Notes: generated from the sequence alone by a model not told the origin. Numbered from the stretch's first letter, positions 24,804-37,673 are shown. The stretch is DNA of 64,000 nt from Polytrichum commune (GCA_950295325.1 OX485804.1:60540533-60604532); one strand, 5' to 3'. Numbers and translations are program-made.

Positions 24804-26171
24804 TAAGATGTTCTACCAACCTTAAATGGACAACAATCTACAATATTTAGGCATGTATGGCCCTCTTTTATTTTAGTGTGTTCGTTGTGAAATGGTGCTC
24901 ATTCAAGGTTGATATACCTTATAATAGCATATGCACTTCATTTAGTCTTTACTCATTCTTTATTGCATTTTTGTTGCATTCCGTGAATATTATACACTTG
25001 AGTTGAAGGGCTTTATTAGAATAATCTAAATTAAAACACATAACAATACTTAACCACAACTAATCGCTCTCTTTCCATTTGGGAATAGGAGGGTGAACTA
25101 CACCCAAGTTCAAATCAAGCAGTCAAATCTTTTTGCACCTCATATACAAGGTTCGAGGATCAAAATTGTGTTGATCTCATGGACCCACAATATACTTCAA
25201 TATTGTTGAATAATGTTATGCACACTTCATATATGTATTACATTGAGTAAGTATCATAATATATTAAAATACAAGAGAGGGAAAAAAAAACAAGTGGCCA
25301 ATTACATGGCAACTACATGGGAATCTACAAGCTCGTGTTCCATTCCTTGGTTCAAGCCAATTCATGGTTTGAAATGCGTGTAGGAAGTTCATGAAGATGC
25401 ACGTCATTGTGCCCATGCAAAAGTCAAACTAATCTCTCTCCCTTTTCGATGCTCTTCTACAAAATTACCAATGAGGATATGCTAACACATCCTTCTACTT
25501 TCAATTACTACGTAATGCTCAAAACAAAGACCTCTAGTAGGTCCTCTAGGCGAATTAAGGGTGAAGTCGAGATTAACATTCATGATTCAAGCTCGCTAGA
25601 TATCTCAAGTTTATTTTTTCAATACATGTGACAAAGGATACTTGATAGGTAGTGATCATAAAAATGCTATACATGAAGATGGTTTTGAAATGGGTCTTCT
25701 AATTTTATTTTATTTCTATTTTGGGTAGTTGGGGGGGGGGTCATCAAGCTACCGTATGAGTGATGCTAGTTCACCACTAGCACATGGATGAAGACATGTC
25801 ATAAGATTTATTTGAAGAATTTCATCCCCATTTCATCATGAGTCTAAAAGTGTATTGAAAAGAGAGGTTGTCCTTAAAGAAACCAAGACACCGAGACGTT
25901 TTGTTTACTTTGTTGCTCCTCAATCACAAACTTAATCTTTCAAAGTTATCCTCGTACCTTTATGATTTCAAATATCAGTTGGATTCTACCCTCTAATCAT
26001 CTTTTGATGCTATAGTGATTTAATGCTTGCACGAAGGTTCATCTCCACTATACACAATATGTGGACTTATTATCCATTGCACCATATATAGATCATGAAT
26101 TATGATTCATGCAAAAAATATTGGGGATAACCAGCAACCGGCCATTACATTAATAAGATGAACAAGCCTAA
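24804..26171. other. Intergenic, no gene seen
   Basis: AT-rich sequence with a 10-base G tract at 25,731-25,740. There are no supported genes or clear repeats apart from short low-complexity runs. Confidence 0.6.
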
Positions 26172-26764
26172 GGGCCGCTTCACACTATGGCAGTCCAAGT
26201 CGAGAGGCCGTGGGATTAAATGGCCAAAATTTTGTTGAGAGTCCAAAGAAATGGGCTGGAAATAGATAGCCAATAGCATATGGGGGTTGGAGCCTTCGGC
26301 TGAGCACAGTGGGAAGCCTACAAAGGCCAAGTCCAAAGTCCAAACCTTTGGCCATGAAATCCCACGGCCTCTCAACTTGGACGGCCATAGTGTGAAGCCT
26401 CCAAAGCCCAAGTCCAAAGCCCAAGAGAGATAGAGGAAGAAGGAGCATCCCACTTTATTCCTTGCCCAAATTATCCCCCCCCCCAATCTAACGGCCAAGA
26501 TCTTGTCAACTTTCGATTTTTTAAATGAAAAAAAATCGGCAGCTTCTCGACCATAGTTTGGTCCATTCCTGTCTGATCCAAACTTCCTTCGAGAGTCCGT
26601 CGCCTTGGTCAAAAAGTACCGCCATGTAGGCATTTTGGAGAGCGACGGCCTTTGAATTTCAACCTCTAGTGTGAAAGGTCAAGAGGCCGAATTCTTGGTT
26701 TCTTGCAATCTGATCGGTGGAAATCAACAACCTCTCGACCTTCGGCCATAGTGTGAAGCGACCC
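26172..26764. mobile_element. PIF/Harbinger-like MITE, family C (nested or partly duplicated)
   Basis: The left end is GGGCCGCTTCACACTATGG after a TAA; the right end is CCATAGTGTGAAGCGACCC followed by CAA. An internal inverted end (GGCCATAGTGTGAAGCC near 26,380-26,398) with the matching GAGAGGCCGTGGGATT arm shows that the first ~230 bp are themselves a complete foldback, so the element is nested or internally duplicated. Confidence 0.78.
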
Positions 26765-26814
26765 CAAGTAGAAGAGTGCATGATTCAACATTTGCACCCA
26801 TTGATATTTAATAG

Positions 26815-26818
<4 letters not shown>

Positions 26819-26847
<29 letters not shown>
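26819..26847. repeat. (TA)n microsatellite
   Basis: A run of about 14 TA units. Confidence 0.95.
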
Positions 26848-26850
<3 letters not shown>

Positions 26851-28189
26851 ATAATGCATGAATTTTGCCAAGGTGTCATGAGGGTGTCATGGCATGTCTT
26901 AACTTTTCAAAGCACACTATTGTGACCTACAATCCTACAAACTAACCCTTGAATGCCTACGAGGATGTGAGAGGCATATCATTTTATGAACTGAGCTATA
27001 AAATAACATATCAAAGGGTATAATGAGAAACATTAGTAAGAGAAGTTTTGAAGCATGAACGGATCACTCCCTTTCAAGTGAAGATCTAACGATTTTTAAA
27101 AATGAATTAAAATTTCAGGCCTCCTTTAATGAATCTAGAAGTCTAAGATCTCAAAATTTCAACATTGTAAGAAATCCCTTTGTTTTGGATGCGAATCTTG
27201 ATAGGATTCGTTGAAATTACAACAGCTGAAACTGTGAGGATTGGTGGAGAGTTACGAGAATATGATCTTGAAGTTGTCGAGATGTTTCTTGACATGTGAA
27301 CACTTCACGAGGTCAAGAGGATGACCACGCATGTAAATTTTGTGATCGAGCTTTTGGAAATTATAAACAATTCCAATGGCTATGTATTGGAGTAGAAATG
27401 GTTTTGAATGATTTTTTTATTTTTTATTTTTATTTTTGAAAAAAAAACCCCCGGAGGACGTTTACATCACACCCAAGTTTGTTTTGATAAGCATTAGGGG
27501 TTAATACTAGTGTTGGTTGGGTATTGTCTTGTTATGATACCATTCGGGCATATATGATGAGGATGTCGTATTTCATTAGTACCGTTTTGATAAGGGTATT
27601 TGAGGATATTATTGTTTTTGATACCATTTAAGTTTATAAACCATGCAAGTACTTTCCTACACTAGTATCAATATGGTTCAAAATACTACTGATCCAAATA
27701 ACTTCTTGGGTTGACAAAGATTCTCTCACCTCGAGATACTCACCAAATATCAATTTTGTACTGGTAATACATTTTTGATACCCACATGTAAGTTATTTGA
27801 TGGCATTATTAGTGTGATTATTGATGCCCTTGCATTCACCTATATGTGGCCAACATTGGTTAGGGTTGGTTCACATGGGGCCCCAAGCCCTAAGTCCCGT
27901 GTTGCTTGAGATCAATCCGTGCAATCTAAGCCGTTGAGAGCATGGAAGTTGGGACTTACCAAGTATGACATGGATGCCCACATGGCAACGCTTTTTGGAA
28001 GTGAGGCTTGGGACTTGTGATGAATTCAAAAAAGGTGGATCTAAATTTGAATATTTGTGTTAATTGTGTGTATGTGGTTGTTGTGCCTTCCAAAATGAGT
28101 TGGATACTTTGTGATGGATTTGGTTGGTTGAGATCCATTTTCCGGCACAATGAAATTGTTTGGCTTTAGCTACCATTAGCCGGTTATGT
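26848..28189. other. Intergenic, no gene seen
   Basis: AT-rich with no gene evidence. An A tract and a C tract lie near 27,440-27,452. Confidence 0.55.
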
Positions 28190-29472
28190 TTTTCCTTTAT
28201 TAATATTTTAGGTTTCTTGTGATTCCGGTAAGGTTGATGGTTGTGGGTGGCTTAGCTAGTCTATATGGGTATGTTGTGGGCTATGTGCATATGTGGCATT
28301 GCAGTGATGGTGGGTTAGGTTGTGCTATCAATTACGAGTGTGAGTGCTTGATCGTTTTCATAGATATTTGTATGTGTGCAGAATTTTTGGATGGTGATTT
28401 TCTATGGAAACCATGTGATGAGGTGGACTATTGAGGCTACGAGGAGATTGTTTGGATGCTTATGTTGGGATGACGGTCTTCTTGTTTGGTTATTTATGAG
28501 GTATATACTATTTAGGTTGCAAGTAAATATATGGATACGATGTTATAGGTTTTGTGTGTTGGCTAGGGCTAGCCATATGGCATAGAGGTATGCACGTAGT
28601 ATATTTTGGAAGCTTGGTAGCCTTTCCACCATTTGCATGTTATTCGTGAGGTTGTATACTTCAGAGTCTCTTAAGTTTCCATTGTTTTTGTATGTCTAGT
28701 GGCATGAAGGAGTTGTATGTATATATTATTTTTGGGAGGGGAGGGGTCGTATTAAGGGGGTATGCGGTGTAGTATTCTAATGGTGGGGGGGGGGGGTTAT
28801 TTGGGTTAAAGGGGGCGAGGGGAAGTAAGTTGTTTGGGGGTTGTTTATCCACTTATCTGACATATTTACTTTATAAGGTTTTATGGTGTGTGTGAGGTTA
28901 TGTGTGGGGATATGAGGTCATATTTATCTTGGACGATTTTGTTATATTTGGGTTGTGAACGTGTAATATGCGCAGGTTATGTCTAGGTTGTGTATGCATA
29001 TGATTATTGCAAGTGATGGTTCTAGTTGGTTATAGTATTGCAACCACTGAGGTTCTAGTGTGTATATGAGAGCATTTGGTGTGTATGTCTTGTTGTCTTA
29101 GAGTTAGTTTATTCGGTGTCCAGTCTTTGTGGTTACGGATCATTATGGTGAGGTTCTTTAATTTGGGTTGTCTTTTGCGGCCACTTGGCCCAATGGATTG
29201 CTTCATTTGTGGTTTGGTGGTTTGTGGGGTATGTTTGGTTGGCTTCTTGCCATTGCATTGTTAGGGTTGGTCCCCATGAGCCAAAGATGATGTCTTGTTG
29301 GTGAGTTATAGTTTTTGAGTGAGGTGGGACATGTGAGTGCTGATGAGAAATAGGAGTGTGTGAGTTTGAATGTGTGTATGAGTAGTTTGGTGATTGATTT
29401 GCTTAGAGAGTGGTGTTGGTTGATAGGTAGGTTCTTTTTCAGTTTCATTCTAGGGAGGATTGCTACATACCT
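28190..29472. repeat. Strongly G+T-rich segment, left part
   Basis: The plus strand is dominated by G and T (words such as GGTTGTGGGTGG) with few C or A. The skew stops abruptly at the inserted element beginning 29,473 and resumes after it at 30,085-30,520. Several short ORFs arise from the skew, and none has a domain. Confidence 0.6.
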
Positions 29473-30084
29473 GGGTGCAAGCACGGTAAAGTGGACAACT
29501 CCTAATCCATGCCTAGTGTTCAATGAAAATGATTCAAAACTATACTCTTACTTTGAATTTTGTGAAAAAAAAATCATAAACATTTTAAAAACATATTGAT
29601 TTACAAAGCCGAGCAAATTATGATGACAAAAAAAATTCCAAGAAAATCCTACATATTTTAGAAGACGCTACAAGTGGTGTGCAAGTAGGTGATATTGAAC
29701 AAGTGACTTTCTAAATTTTGTTTAAAGTACAATAAAATTACATTAAATTGATGGTTTTCCACAAAGTTTTGTGATGATGCCCTCAAGTAGATAATGAATT
29801 CAAGGAATATGAAAGAAAATTCCAACTTCAAAATAATTAAGGTCATGAAATCTACGTTCAAAACCAAACTCAACCCTTTGCTTTTGAGCATCACTTTTAA
29901 TGATAAGTAATGAAAATCTGAACTTGAATTTCTACATTTGAGTATTCAACACAAAAAAAGGTCACCATGAAAAGAACTCCAATTCAAACAACACATTGCT
30001 ACTACTTTTAGGCCTTTGACCAAAAAAGTTGTGGTTTTAGTATACTGGAGCATTTTTTTGGTCCACTTTACCATGCTTGCACCC
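29473..30084. mobile_element. 612-bp inverted-repeat element with ACCT direct repeats
   Basis: The ends GGGTGCAAGCACGGTAAAG and CTTTACCATGCTTGCACCC are inverted copies with one mismatch over ~22 bp. The 4 bp ACCT precedes the left end (29,469-29,472) and follows the right end (30,085-30,088). The interior is AT-rich and non-coding. The superfamily is not clear. Confidence 0.8.
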
Positions 30085-30520
30085 ACCTATCTAAAAGTGC
30101 TACATTATGTTGCAAAGTTTTGTGGCGGTGGGTGGAGTGCCTCTAGTTGTGGGTTGTTGCGGTGTTTATTATGTCCCATAGCCATTGTATTCTTTCAAAT
30201 GTGATATAAATTGTTGGTTGTTGGGTTTGTATGTTGTTGTTTGGGTTGCATTCTTGTGTGATGAGGTTGAGGTGGGGGGGGGGGCAAATCGGGGGTCCAA
30301 CAAACCTAATATCTTTGGAAGGTGCAGTGTGGAAGTCTTTGGGGTAGCTGTTGATTATGCTAGTGTTGTCTATATTTTGTACAAATTTGCAGACCTATGT
30401 AGGATTATGCGCGTACATTAGGTTATCCTTGTTGAGGAGGTGTTGCTCGTCTACCCAATTTTCTATGATGTTATTGTGGATGTGCCATGTATACATGTAT
30501 TGTTGTAAGTGGCATGAGTT
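30085..30520. repeat. Strongly G+T-rich segment, right part
   Basis: This continues the skewed sequence interrupted at 29,473. It includes an 11-base G tract near 30,274-30,284. Confidence 0.5.
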
Positions 30521-32017
30521 CCCCATCATCTTGCCATTTCCTTATTCTTTCTTTCGTGACTCGGGAGATGAGCAACACAAGTCATACTATGTGTCAAATT
30601 CTAATTTTTGCGTGACGTGCATTCCTTCTTCTTCTTCTTCTTTTCTGTGCAAAGATTTACGTGTCAAATGTCAAAAACTGACAAATTCTTTGTCAAAGAC
30701 ACATGCAACAGCGTGGAGGCCCAATTCCTCCTAAAGTAAATGGATCTTAAGTGGATTATTTTCTTAATCAGACCCCTAAATTTGATTGATATGTGGTTTG
30801 ATGATGTGGATTACTTCACTTGGCCAAAAATTGGATTGATTTGGGAGGGGGGGGGGAATGGTTTACAACAGATATATCTAACACATTGCGGTGGGCGGGC
30901 GGCGAACAGTTGATGCTCAAATTATCCACAGTGTACCGCTCCATGAACTTCTGACGAGTGTTGGAGGTTTCGTAGTGTCCACAGTGATTGCTGAACTGTT
31001 GGGACATCAACCGCTTACTTCTCAAACTCGACGGTTCGTGTGTCACTAGCGAGCGGTGCGTTTGAGTCTGTGTCCGGGGAGGTTTTGGACACATCCAGTT
31101 GTTTACTTAAAGTGCAACTGGTTGAATGTTGTGATCTTTCGGTTGTTCTTCACTCATTTGGTGTATGCTCCACAAATTCCTGAGTCTTCAGTGATCACTG
31201 AAGTGTTGAACATCAACTGCTTATTTACTTCTCAACTTCAATCGGTTCATGTGTAACTAGTGATCGGTTCATGAATGAATTGCACCGCGCGCCTCCAGAT
31301 CCTCCACCTCCCTAACATCTGTTATAACTTGAGAAGCATTTCTCATAACGCTACCACGTCCATCACTGAAGCTTTTCGCTGTTTGAAAATGCGTCCTCTC
31401 CAGATTTCAAGAGTTTGGTTGAGTTGGCCAGGAAGTTCCTTCTTCATTCTGAGAGCAATTGAAGTTCCCATCTTACAATTGCTGATTGAACCCTTCTCCA
31501 AATTGCCGATGAAGAGGTGTGTGCAATCACCGCACTTCAAGAATATATGAGGAGCTGTTGTGAAGGATCTCTGATGACGAATGTGTTTGATTCCTTTACC
31601 TAGACTCAGAAGGGTTTTGCTAATGTGTATCTCTGTATTTTTGTTGCTAAATCTATTTCTGGGTTCCCTTCTAAATTAATTCAAAGCCCAAATAAGTACA
31701 CTACAAAAAATCTCAAACACACAAGTTTAAAGAAATTGGACTATGTCTTCAAATATTAATAACTACTTCACACTAGTGAACACAATTGGGGGGACCTGTG
31801 TACCCCCAAGTAAGGAGTCAACAAACATTCACTTTCAATAACCATAACTAAATAAGGGGAGGTTCGATTTTCAATCCGTTTTTCTTTTCTTTTCTTTTTG
31901 TGCATATTTTTCATCGTAGTTTTAATTTGTTAATGTAACATGAGTATTGTTGTGTGAATCTAACTGGTAGAAGTTGGAGAACATGAAAAATGAACCAAAT
32001 CACACCCACATACCTTA
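30521..32017. other. Intergenic; local duplication, no recognised gene
   Basis: About 30,975-31,050 and 31,190-31,270 are diverged direct copies (shared words CATCAAC, CTTACTTCTCAA and CGGTTC.TGTGT). 31,275-31,560 has higher GC and an open frame on each strand, but no domain that I recognise. The end (about 31,950-32,014) is a one-ended copy of the GTATGTGGGTG foldback family. Confidence 0.5.
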
Positions 32018-32328
32018 AGGCCGGTTTACACCATGGACCATGAAGTCGGACCGCGGAAGATCGTTTTTTTCATGGTTTGACTTGATGGTCCAACTTGCAT
32101 GGTCCCATTTCTTAAAAAGTCAATTTACAAAGCCTTTGGGCCCCTCACTAGGTGTAAATTGAATGTGCACCAAGAGGAATGACCATGCACTAAAAAGTGA
32201 TTGTGTTGATTTTTAATATATATCCAATAAGGATAGTTTTGAAAGAAGAAAAAAATCAAGTTTGGCAATAAATCACAAAATTTACAGAGCCTTGGGACGA
32301 CTTCATGGTCCATGGTATAAACAACCCC
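32018..32328. mobile_element. PIF/Harbinger-like MITE, family B copy 2 (311 bp)
   Basis: The left end AGGCCGGTTTACACCATGG and right end CCATGGTATAAACAACCCC match family B ends and are flanked by TTA on both sides (32,015-32,017 and 32,329-32,331). It is much shorter than copy 1 and lacks its central hairpin. Confidence 0.82.
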
Positions 32329-33449
32329 TTAGTTAACACAACACAAAATCTACCAAAGAGTGACCAACCTTTTGTTCAAAGTCAACACCTTGTCTCATTG
32401 TCTACAACCTCGTGTAAAAGTCTTGGTCACATATAATTGCCTACCTGCTAAAATAGTATGGAATTGCTAAACTGACCATACATTGATTAAAACAACCACA
32501 AAGATATGTTGCGCGGTCATATGACTTGTCAAAATTTGAAGAATTCTAGTGTAAGCGAAAATGTAAAGAAATAGGAAGCAGAGCTACAACCTCACTCCTC
32601 GTCATGTATGGATGAAAATCAAATTTTGACATGTCATGTGACCATGTGATGTGCCTTTGTGGTCCCTTTAACAACTACGCAATCGATTTTAACAATCCCC
32701 AAAATAATATACTTAAGTGTGTCACATTGTCACATATTTGGCTCAAACGTTCTTGGCTCAAACAATTGGCCTTTTGATAAGTTATGGTGTGCAACCCTAT
32801 TATGGGCACTTCCCAACTCCACATGTACTTTTGGCCATTGGATTGGATTGAGAATTATCTCATTCACTTAGCAAACTGCAAATCACAATTGACAATTATT
32901 GTTATTTTAAGTTTTAGAGTCAAAGTTGGGATGATAAAGATATATGTAAAGAGTACAAAGTGCAGCCTTTAACAAGAGAAACATTAGCTCTTGTCCCTCA
33001 TCCATGCTCCCTAAACCCGTCTCAGGTTACAATCGAGTTTGTGGCTTTCTCTCATTCACACCAACCCATGGTTGACATCATCTCTTTTTCTCTCTAAAGT
33101 GCATATATTCACTTCTTTTTTTGGGTCAACGATTGCATAGACTCTCATGTTTGTCATGTTACTTGATGAACTTGAAAGGGATAGCATACATTGAAGACAT
33201 GACCCAATCTTATTGTAGCATGTGTCTTTTGGATCTCCACTCTTAACTACAAGCCTTGCCATATATCAAGGCTCACATATAAGTGTTTGATTTAAGAGAG
33301 TGTCCACAAAGATTCCACATACATTATGTGGCGAATGTAAGGTGAGTATACCCCAAATAAACACTTCACCTAAATCCAACCCTTAGAAATCTTGTACATG
33401 CATATGAGAAACATATTGAATATGAAGATGTACAACATCTTGACATATG

Positions 33450-33485
<36 letters not shown>

Positions 33486-34147
33486 TGTTTAGGTCACTTA
33501 CGAATGAAACTTCAAACCCTCATAACTTTGCACATAATTTCCAAATGATGTGTCACTATATTTGATGTGTTGGAATCCGTTTAACATTGCAAATAAAATA
33601 AATATGCAAACTTGGACACTCTAACAATAAGAAATATGATCAACACTTATCATGTTTTTTTGGGGTATACTTACCAATGAACGGGGAGAATCTGCTGCTA
33701 GTTACAAATGAACCGGTTGACTTTGAAAAATAACCGATTGAAGCTCAAGACTTTAGAAAAATCACCTATCCTTTAAGAGGAGTCTATAGAATACATCCTC
33801 ATTTTACCAAGGAAAAGTGAAAGATGTGAACATGTAACCGGTTGGACTTGGAAACACTAGGATCTCGACCGATTATGCTCCAAAAGCTTCCCGTGCATTG
33901 ACACTTGCCTTCGGGGGGTCTTTGTTTAACAGACTTGGAATGCCAAATGTCAATAGAAGGGAGGGTGAAGTATATAATTTCGAGAGTCGAGATTTAATTA
34001 TGTTATCCTTGAATGTTTTGGGGGGAGGAGTCATGGCAAGGTTGTTTGATGACAAGCATACATGAGGTCCATGAGCCTTGGGCTCCAAGGCCGAGGACGG
34101 AGGCCGGGTCGGTTGAAAGGTCCCCATTGACAAAGTCGCGACCAAGG
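32329..34147. other. Intergenic, dispersed repeat copies, no gene seen
   Basis: 32,780-32,960 belongs to a dispersed family (CCTATTATGGGCACTTCC, GATTGGATTGAGAAT) also seen at 40.85-41.06 (inverted), 47.70-47.88 and 58.98-59.2 kb. A (TA)n(TG)n microsatellite is at 33,449-33,485. 33,680-33,900 repeats the CCGGTTG family of 8.2-8.6 kb. Confidence 0.55.
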
Positions 34148-34413
34148 AAGAGCCTCGGTTTATTATGTCAAACCGGCATTGAAACCCCACCACCACCACC
34201 TACTAGAACTTATTAGGCCTACATACTTTGTGGTCGTTTTATAATGTTTTTTTTCCCTCATGACCACAAGTGGGGCCCGAAAGAGCCTCGGTTTATTATG
34301 TCAAACCGGCATTGAAACCCCACCACCACCACCTACTAGAACTTATTAGGCCTACACACTTTGTGGTTGTTCTTTATAATGTTTTCTCGTGACCAACAAG
34401 TGGGGGCCCGCGC
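34148..34413. repeat. Two near-identical 133-bp direct repeats
   Basis: The unit beginning AAGAGCCTCGGTTTATTATG occurs at 34,148 and again at 34,281 with only a few differences. It is a recent tandem duplication. Confidence 0.95.
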
Positions 34414-35636
34414 GTGACTAGGCACCCGACTACTTCTTCAACCATTGCACACCTCCAAGCCTATTTCCATCGCCGAGGAGCCAATCACGCGGCGCCACCT
34501 TCACGGTTCTTTTTTATTATTCCCATTGAGCCCACACACACGGTCTCGCCTTGGGTTTCTCAAGCGCATCCATAGCATGGATGAGGCCCAACTTTGATAC
34601 ACCGAGTAGGAACTACCTACTTTGTGATTGAATATTCAAATACCAAGTGTTCCATGTCAATGATCATAATGCAATTGGGAAGGTTTCAAGGTGGATTGTT
34701 GGGGCATTTATTTGATGGCATAAGACACCGGTTACCGGGGTATTATGCGGGTGGCATGATTCCATGTGTACGAGGTTGTCCTCCATGGCTCCCGCCCTTT
34801 AAAGTTATTTACATGCTAAACAAGCATATCTAGTATAGCGTGGATGAGTATGGTGAAAACTTTACGATCGAATCAAGGCCAATTCTTACATAATCACAAG
34901 TTGTTTGAGGAGGTTTCGAGATGGGTTGTTGGAACATTTCTTCTAATGGCATGATGCACCTTTGACCAACGTATAAAGGTCTAGGCATCCATAGTCGACC
35001 ATGTCCATTTAACCCCTCATTAGGGTCATGTAATGCGGACATGGATGAGATCTATGTATTTTTAGGTGAACAAAGTTAAGGTTTATGTGTTGGTGGCTTG
35101 TGATTGATGACCCTCGTAAAAGGTTTGGCAATTATCATAGCCAAGTATTTGCATTTAGATGAGCAGTTTATGGGTTTATAGATTGACTGTGTGTTACCCT
35201 AAACTTTGGTTCTTTGAAATTCGTAGCAATTTCCATATTCATAAAAAAAAATATACCTACAAAATTGCATTCTCCTAAGAATTTGTTTCTCTTTGGAAGA
35301 AAAATAATTATGCGCCATTACTCCTCCTAAACAAATGCAAACTCTCTTATTTTATCAGTTATAGATGCCTCAACCTTATACCAAAGCACGATTCCACGTG
35401 TAAGAAGCCACCCCTCGTGGCTCGCGCCCTTCAAAGCTACAACTTTCACACATGTTATCGTGGTTTATCATTTGCGGTTTTGCATTGCTATAACTTTGTG
35501 CCGACAACATCACTTTCTAACCATATACCATAAATGGATACTTTTGTTTCAACAAACATAACATGATTTACTTGTTTAAAGATGATTCTATGAGTAAAAA
35601 AATTTATAGCAATGTGTAACTCCAAATGGTAAACAC
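34414..35636. other. Intergenic, no gene seen
   Basis: No supported coding sequence. Short ORFs at 34,594-34,833 and 34,830-35,042 have no domain. Words such as GGTTTCAAGGTGGATTGTTGG (34,681 on) and GGTTTCGAGATGGGTTGTTGG (34,911 on) show a diverged internal duplication. Confidence 0.5.
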
Positions 35637-36337
35637 CCCGGGGTGGACTCTTCATTGGAAACCTAAATGACGGGTGTGGATCACTATGATATAAAATCCC
35701 CTATATACAAGAATTTTATTGGAAAATAAAATAAAATAAAATAAAATGTATACGTACTAATAGCATGCTAGGAAGTGGACTCGTCTATTTATTCTAAGCT
35801 TTTTCAAATCAATGCGGTAAATGCCTCCACTACATAGTCAATATACAAATCATGAATTAAATAGGCCTTCATTACTTGTAAAATCCACTTTTTACTTTCC
35901 AATGAGAAAGTCATGGAACGGTTTTCATCCATAGCATGTAACTTAATGATTGCATCAAACAAACAAAGACAAGAGCATAATAATATAAGCCACAATCCAA
36001 AGAACAAAACTTTAGGGAGCCCATGAGCACTCCAATATCCTTCAGCTTGTAAAAACCTAGAACTCAAATGCAAACCCTCACAAGATTGGACAAGGTAGTC
36101 GGTGAGGACTATTACCATATGACAACAACGAACAAAGATGTGAATTGGACAAAGTGACACATCTATGATCATTTTTTCTCTACACCTTAAGGTCCCCATT
36201 TTGTACATTTACATTTAATTCAAAATTCTTAGTGGCCTTTCTAAATGTACACACTAGAGAAAACTAATATCATATATATATATATATAATGTACATTAAT
36301 ACCTCAAATAATACCCCTTCTTACACTCATGTTACTG
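35637..36337 (-). repeat. Dispersed repeat J, copy 1
   Basis: This is an inverted counterpart of 45,249-45,891. Matching landmarks include ACTCTTCATTGGAAACCTAA, GTAAATGCCTCCACTAC, CTTTCCAATGAGAAAGTCAT and AATACCCCTTCTTACACTCA. A 134-codon minus-strand ORF (35,804-36,208) is not kept open in the other copy, so I do not call it a gene. Confidence 0.8.
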
Positions 36338-36703
36338 TGTATGTGCTATGCAAAGCCCAACCCTTGGGACCTAAACCACATTAATAAGTGTGAAAGGTTG
36401 GGTGAATGTTCATAAAACCTAATGAGGGGAAGACGAACTAGGGGAGTGGGAGATAAAAACGTTGATTACTGTTATACAACTTGAGAATTATGTTTGTTCA
36501 GTCAAGTTAACCCTTAAATTGACATCAAAGACCTCAAATTAGCCTAGTAAACGATAAATTATAAACTAACTTATAATCATCGAGGCATGTTTTTTTATAT
36601 TACCCCTCGGTAACTTCGGTGTAACGAAACCAAGCCCTGAAAGGCCACTCAAACCAGTGCAATTAATCTCCTATAATGAAGCTTGGGTTGGGGTTCAAAT
36701 TTA

Positions 36704-37196
36704 GGGCCACTTCACACACAAGATTGAATGCCCGTGACCATTACACTTCAAGCACTCTCATTGGTGGAAAAGGCGGAACCGGTCCAAGTTCGCTTCACAC
36801 TACGCTTGAGGGACCAACGCCGTATGTGAGTGCAAGATGCATGTAAAGTCTACATGGATTCCTACATGGCATCAAATGTTTCATGGTCACTTGGATTATT
36901 TTCAAAAACCACCTGTTGGAGGTAGGCCTAACACAAAACCAAGAGACCATGGCACTCCGAACACTCACAACCATTGGTTTATTCTATTTTATCATGTGTG
37001 AGGACCCCGCATGAATAGAAATTCATTGAAATAGCATTTGGCTAAGGACCAGGTCACATATGGCTTCAAACTACACTTGAGAGTCCGTGACCACATTACG
37101 TGACTTTGGAGGTGACGCGGGACATCCTTAGGACACTTTATTTTGGGCTCTCACAAATTCATGGTCACGGCACTTGGCTCATGTGTGAAGTGGCCC
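36704..37196. mobile_element. PIF/Harbinger-like MITE, family A copy 5
   Basis: A 493-bp copy with ends GGGCCACTTCACACACAAG and ...GTGAAGTGGCCC and an exact TTA on both sides (36,701-36,703 and 37,197-37,199). Confidence 0.9.
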
Positions 37197-37224
37197 TTAC
37201 AAGTTGGTAGAGCACATCCATCTA

Positions 37225-37673
37225 CAGTCTACCCTCTATAAATGTTAACCCTTGGGAGTGGATCAAAGTTAACATTTATAGAGGTGTTAACAGTTAACAA
37301 TTATAAAATTATTTTTTTGAGCAATATACAAATCTTAGCATTTATAAATATAAGCAATTGTGAAGAGTCCTTGTGAGAGAATACCATTCATAAAATTGCA
37401 AACCCAATCAAAACTTTATTCAATATCAAGTTTACAAATCACGGGTGAAGTATGAATCAATGGTTCTTTGGTGAGATTCATCTGCATGCACAACTTGCAA
37501 ATATTTCTCAATCGTTAACATTTATAGAGTCAAATTTACAAAGAAGGGAGTACCATTTTGTTAACAGTTAACACGTTTAACATTTATAGTGTGCAATATG
37601 TGGGGAGTAGAAGAAAGATAACATTTAGAGAGGGTTAACACTTATAGGTGTAACATTTATAGAGGGTGGACTG
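37225..37673. mobile_element. Emigrant/pogo-like MITE (449 bp)
   Basis: The ends CAGTCTACCCTCTATAAATG and CATTTATAGAGGGTGGACTG are inverted repeats with one mismatch in about 23 bp and are flanked by TA on both sides. A TA duplication with CAGT...CCTCTATAAA ends resembles the plant Emigrant/Lemi (pogo-related) MITEs. The interior repeats GTTAACATTTATAGAG-type words on both strands. Confidence 0.83.

Noticed and set aside
28219-30734. Series of short plus-strand ORFs rich in Val, Trp, Cys and Gly
   Set aside because: They follow from the G+T-rich composition of the segment; none matches a family, and they are not linked by plausible exons.
35804-36208. 134-codon minus-strand ORF
   Set aside because: It lies in dispersed repeat J. 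The other copy (45.25-45.89 kb) has indels that break the frame, so there is no sign of coding selection.
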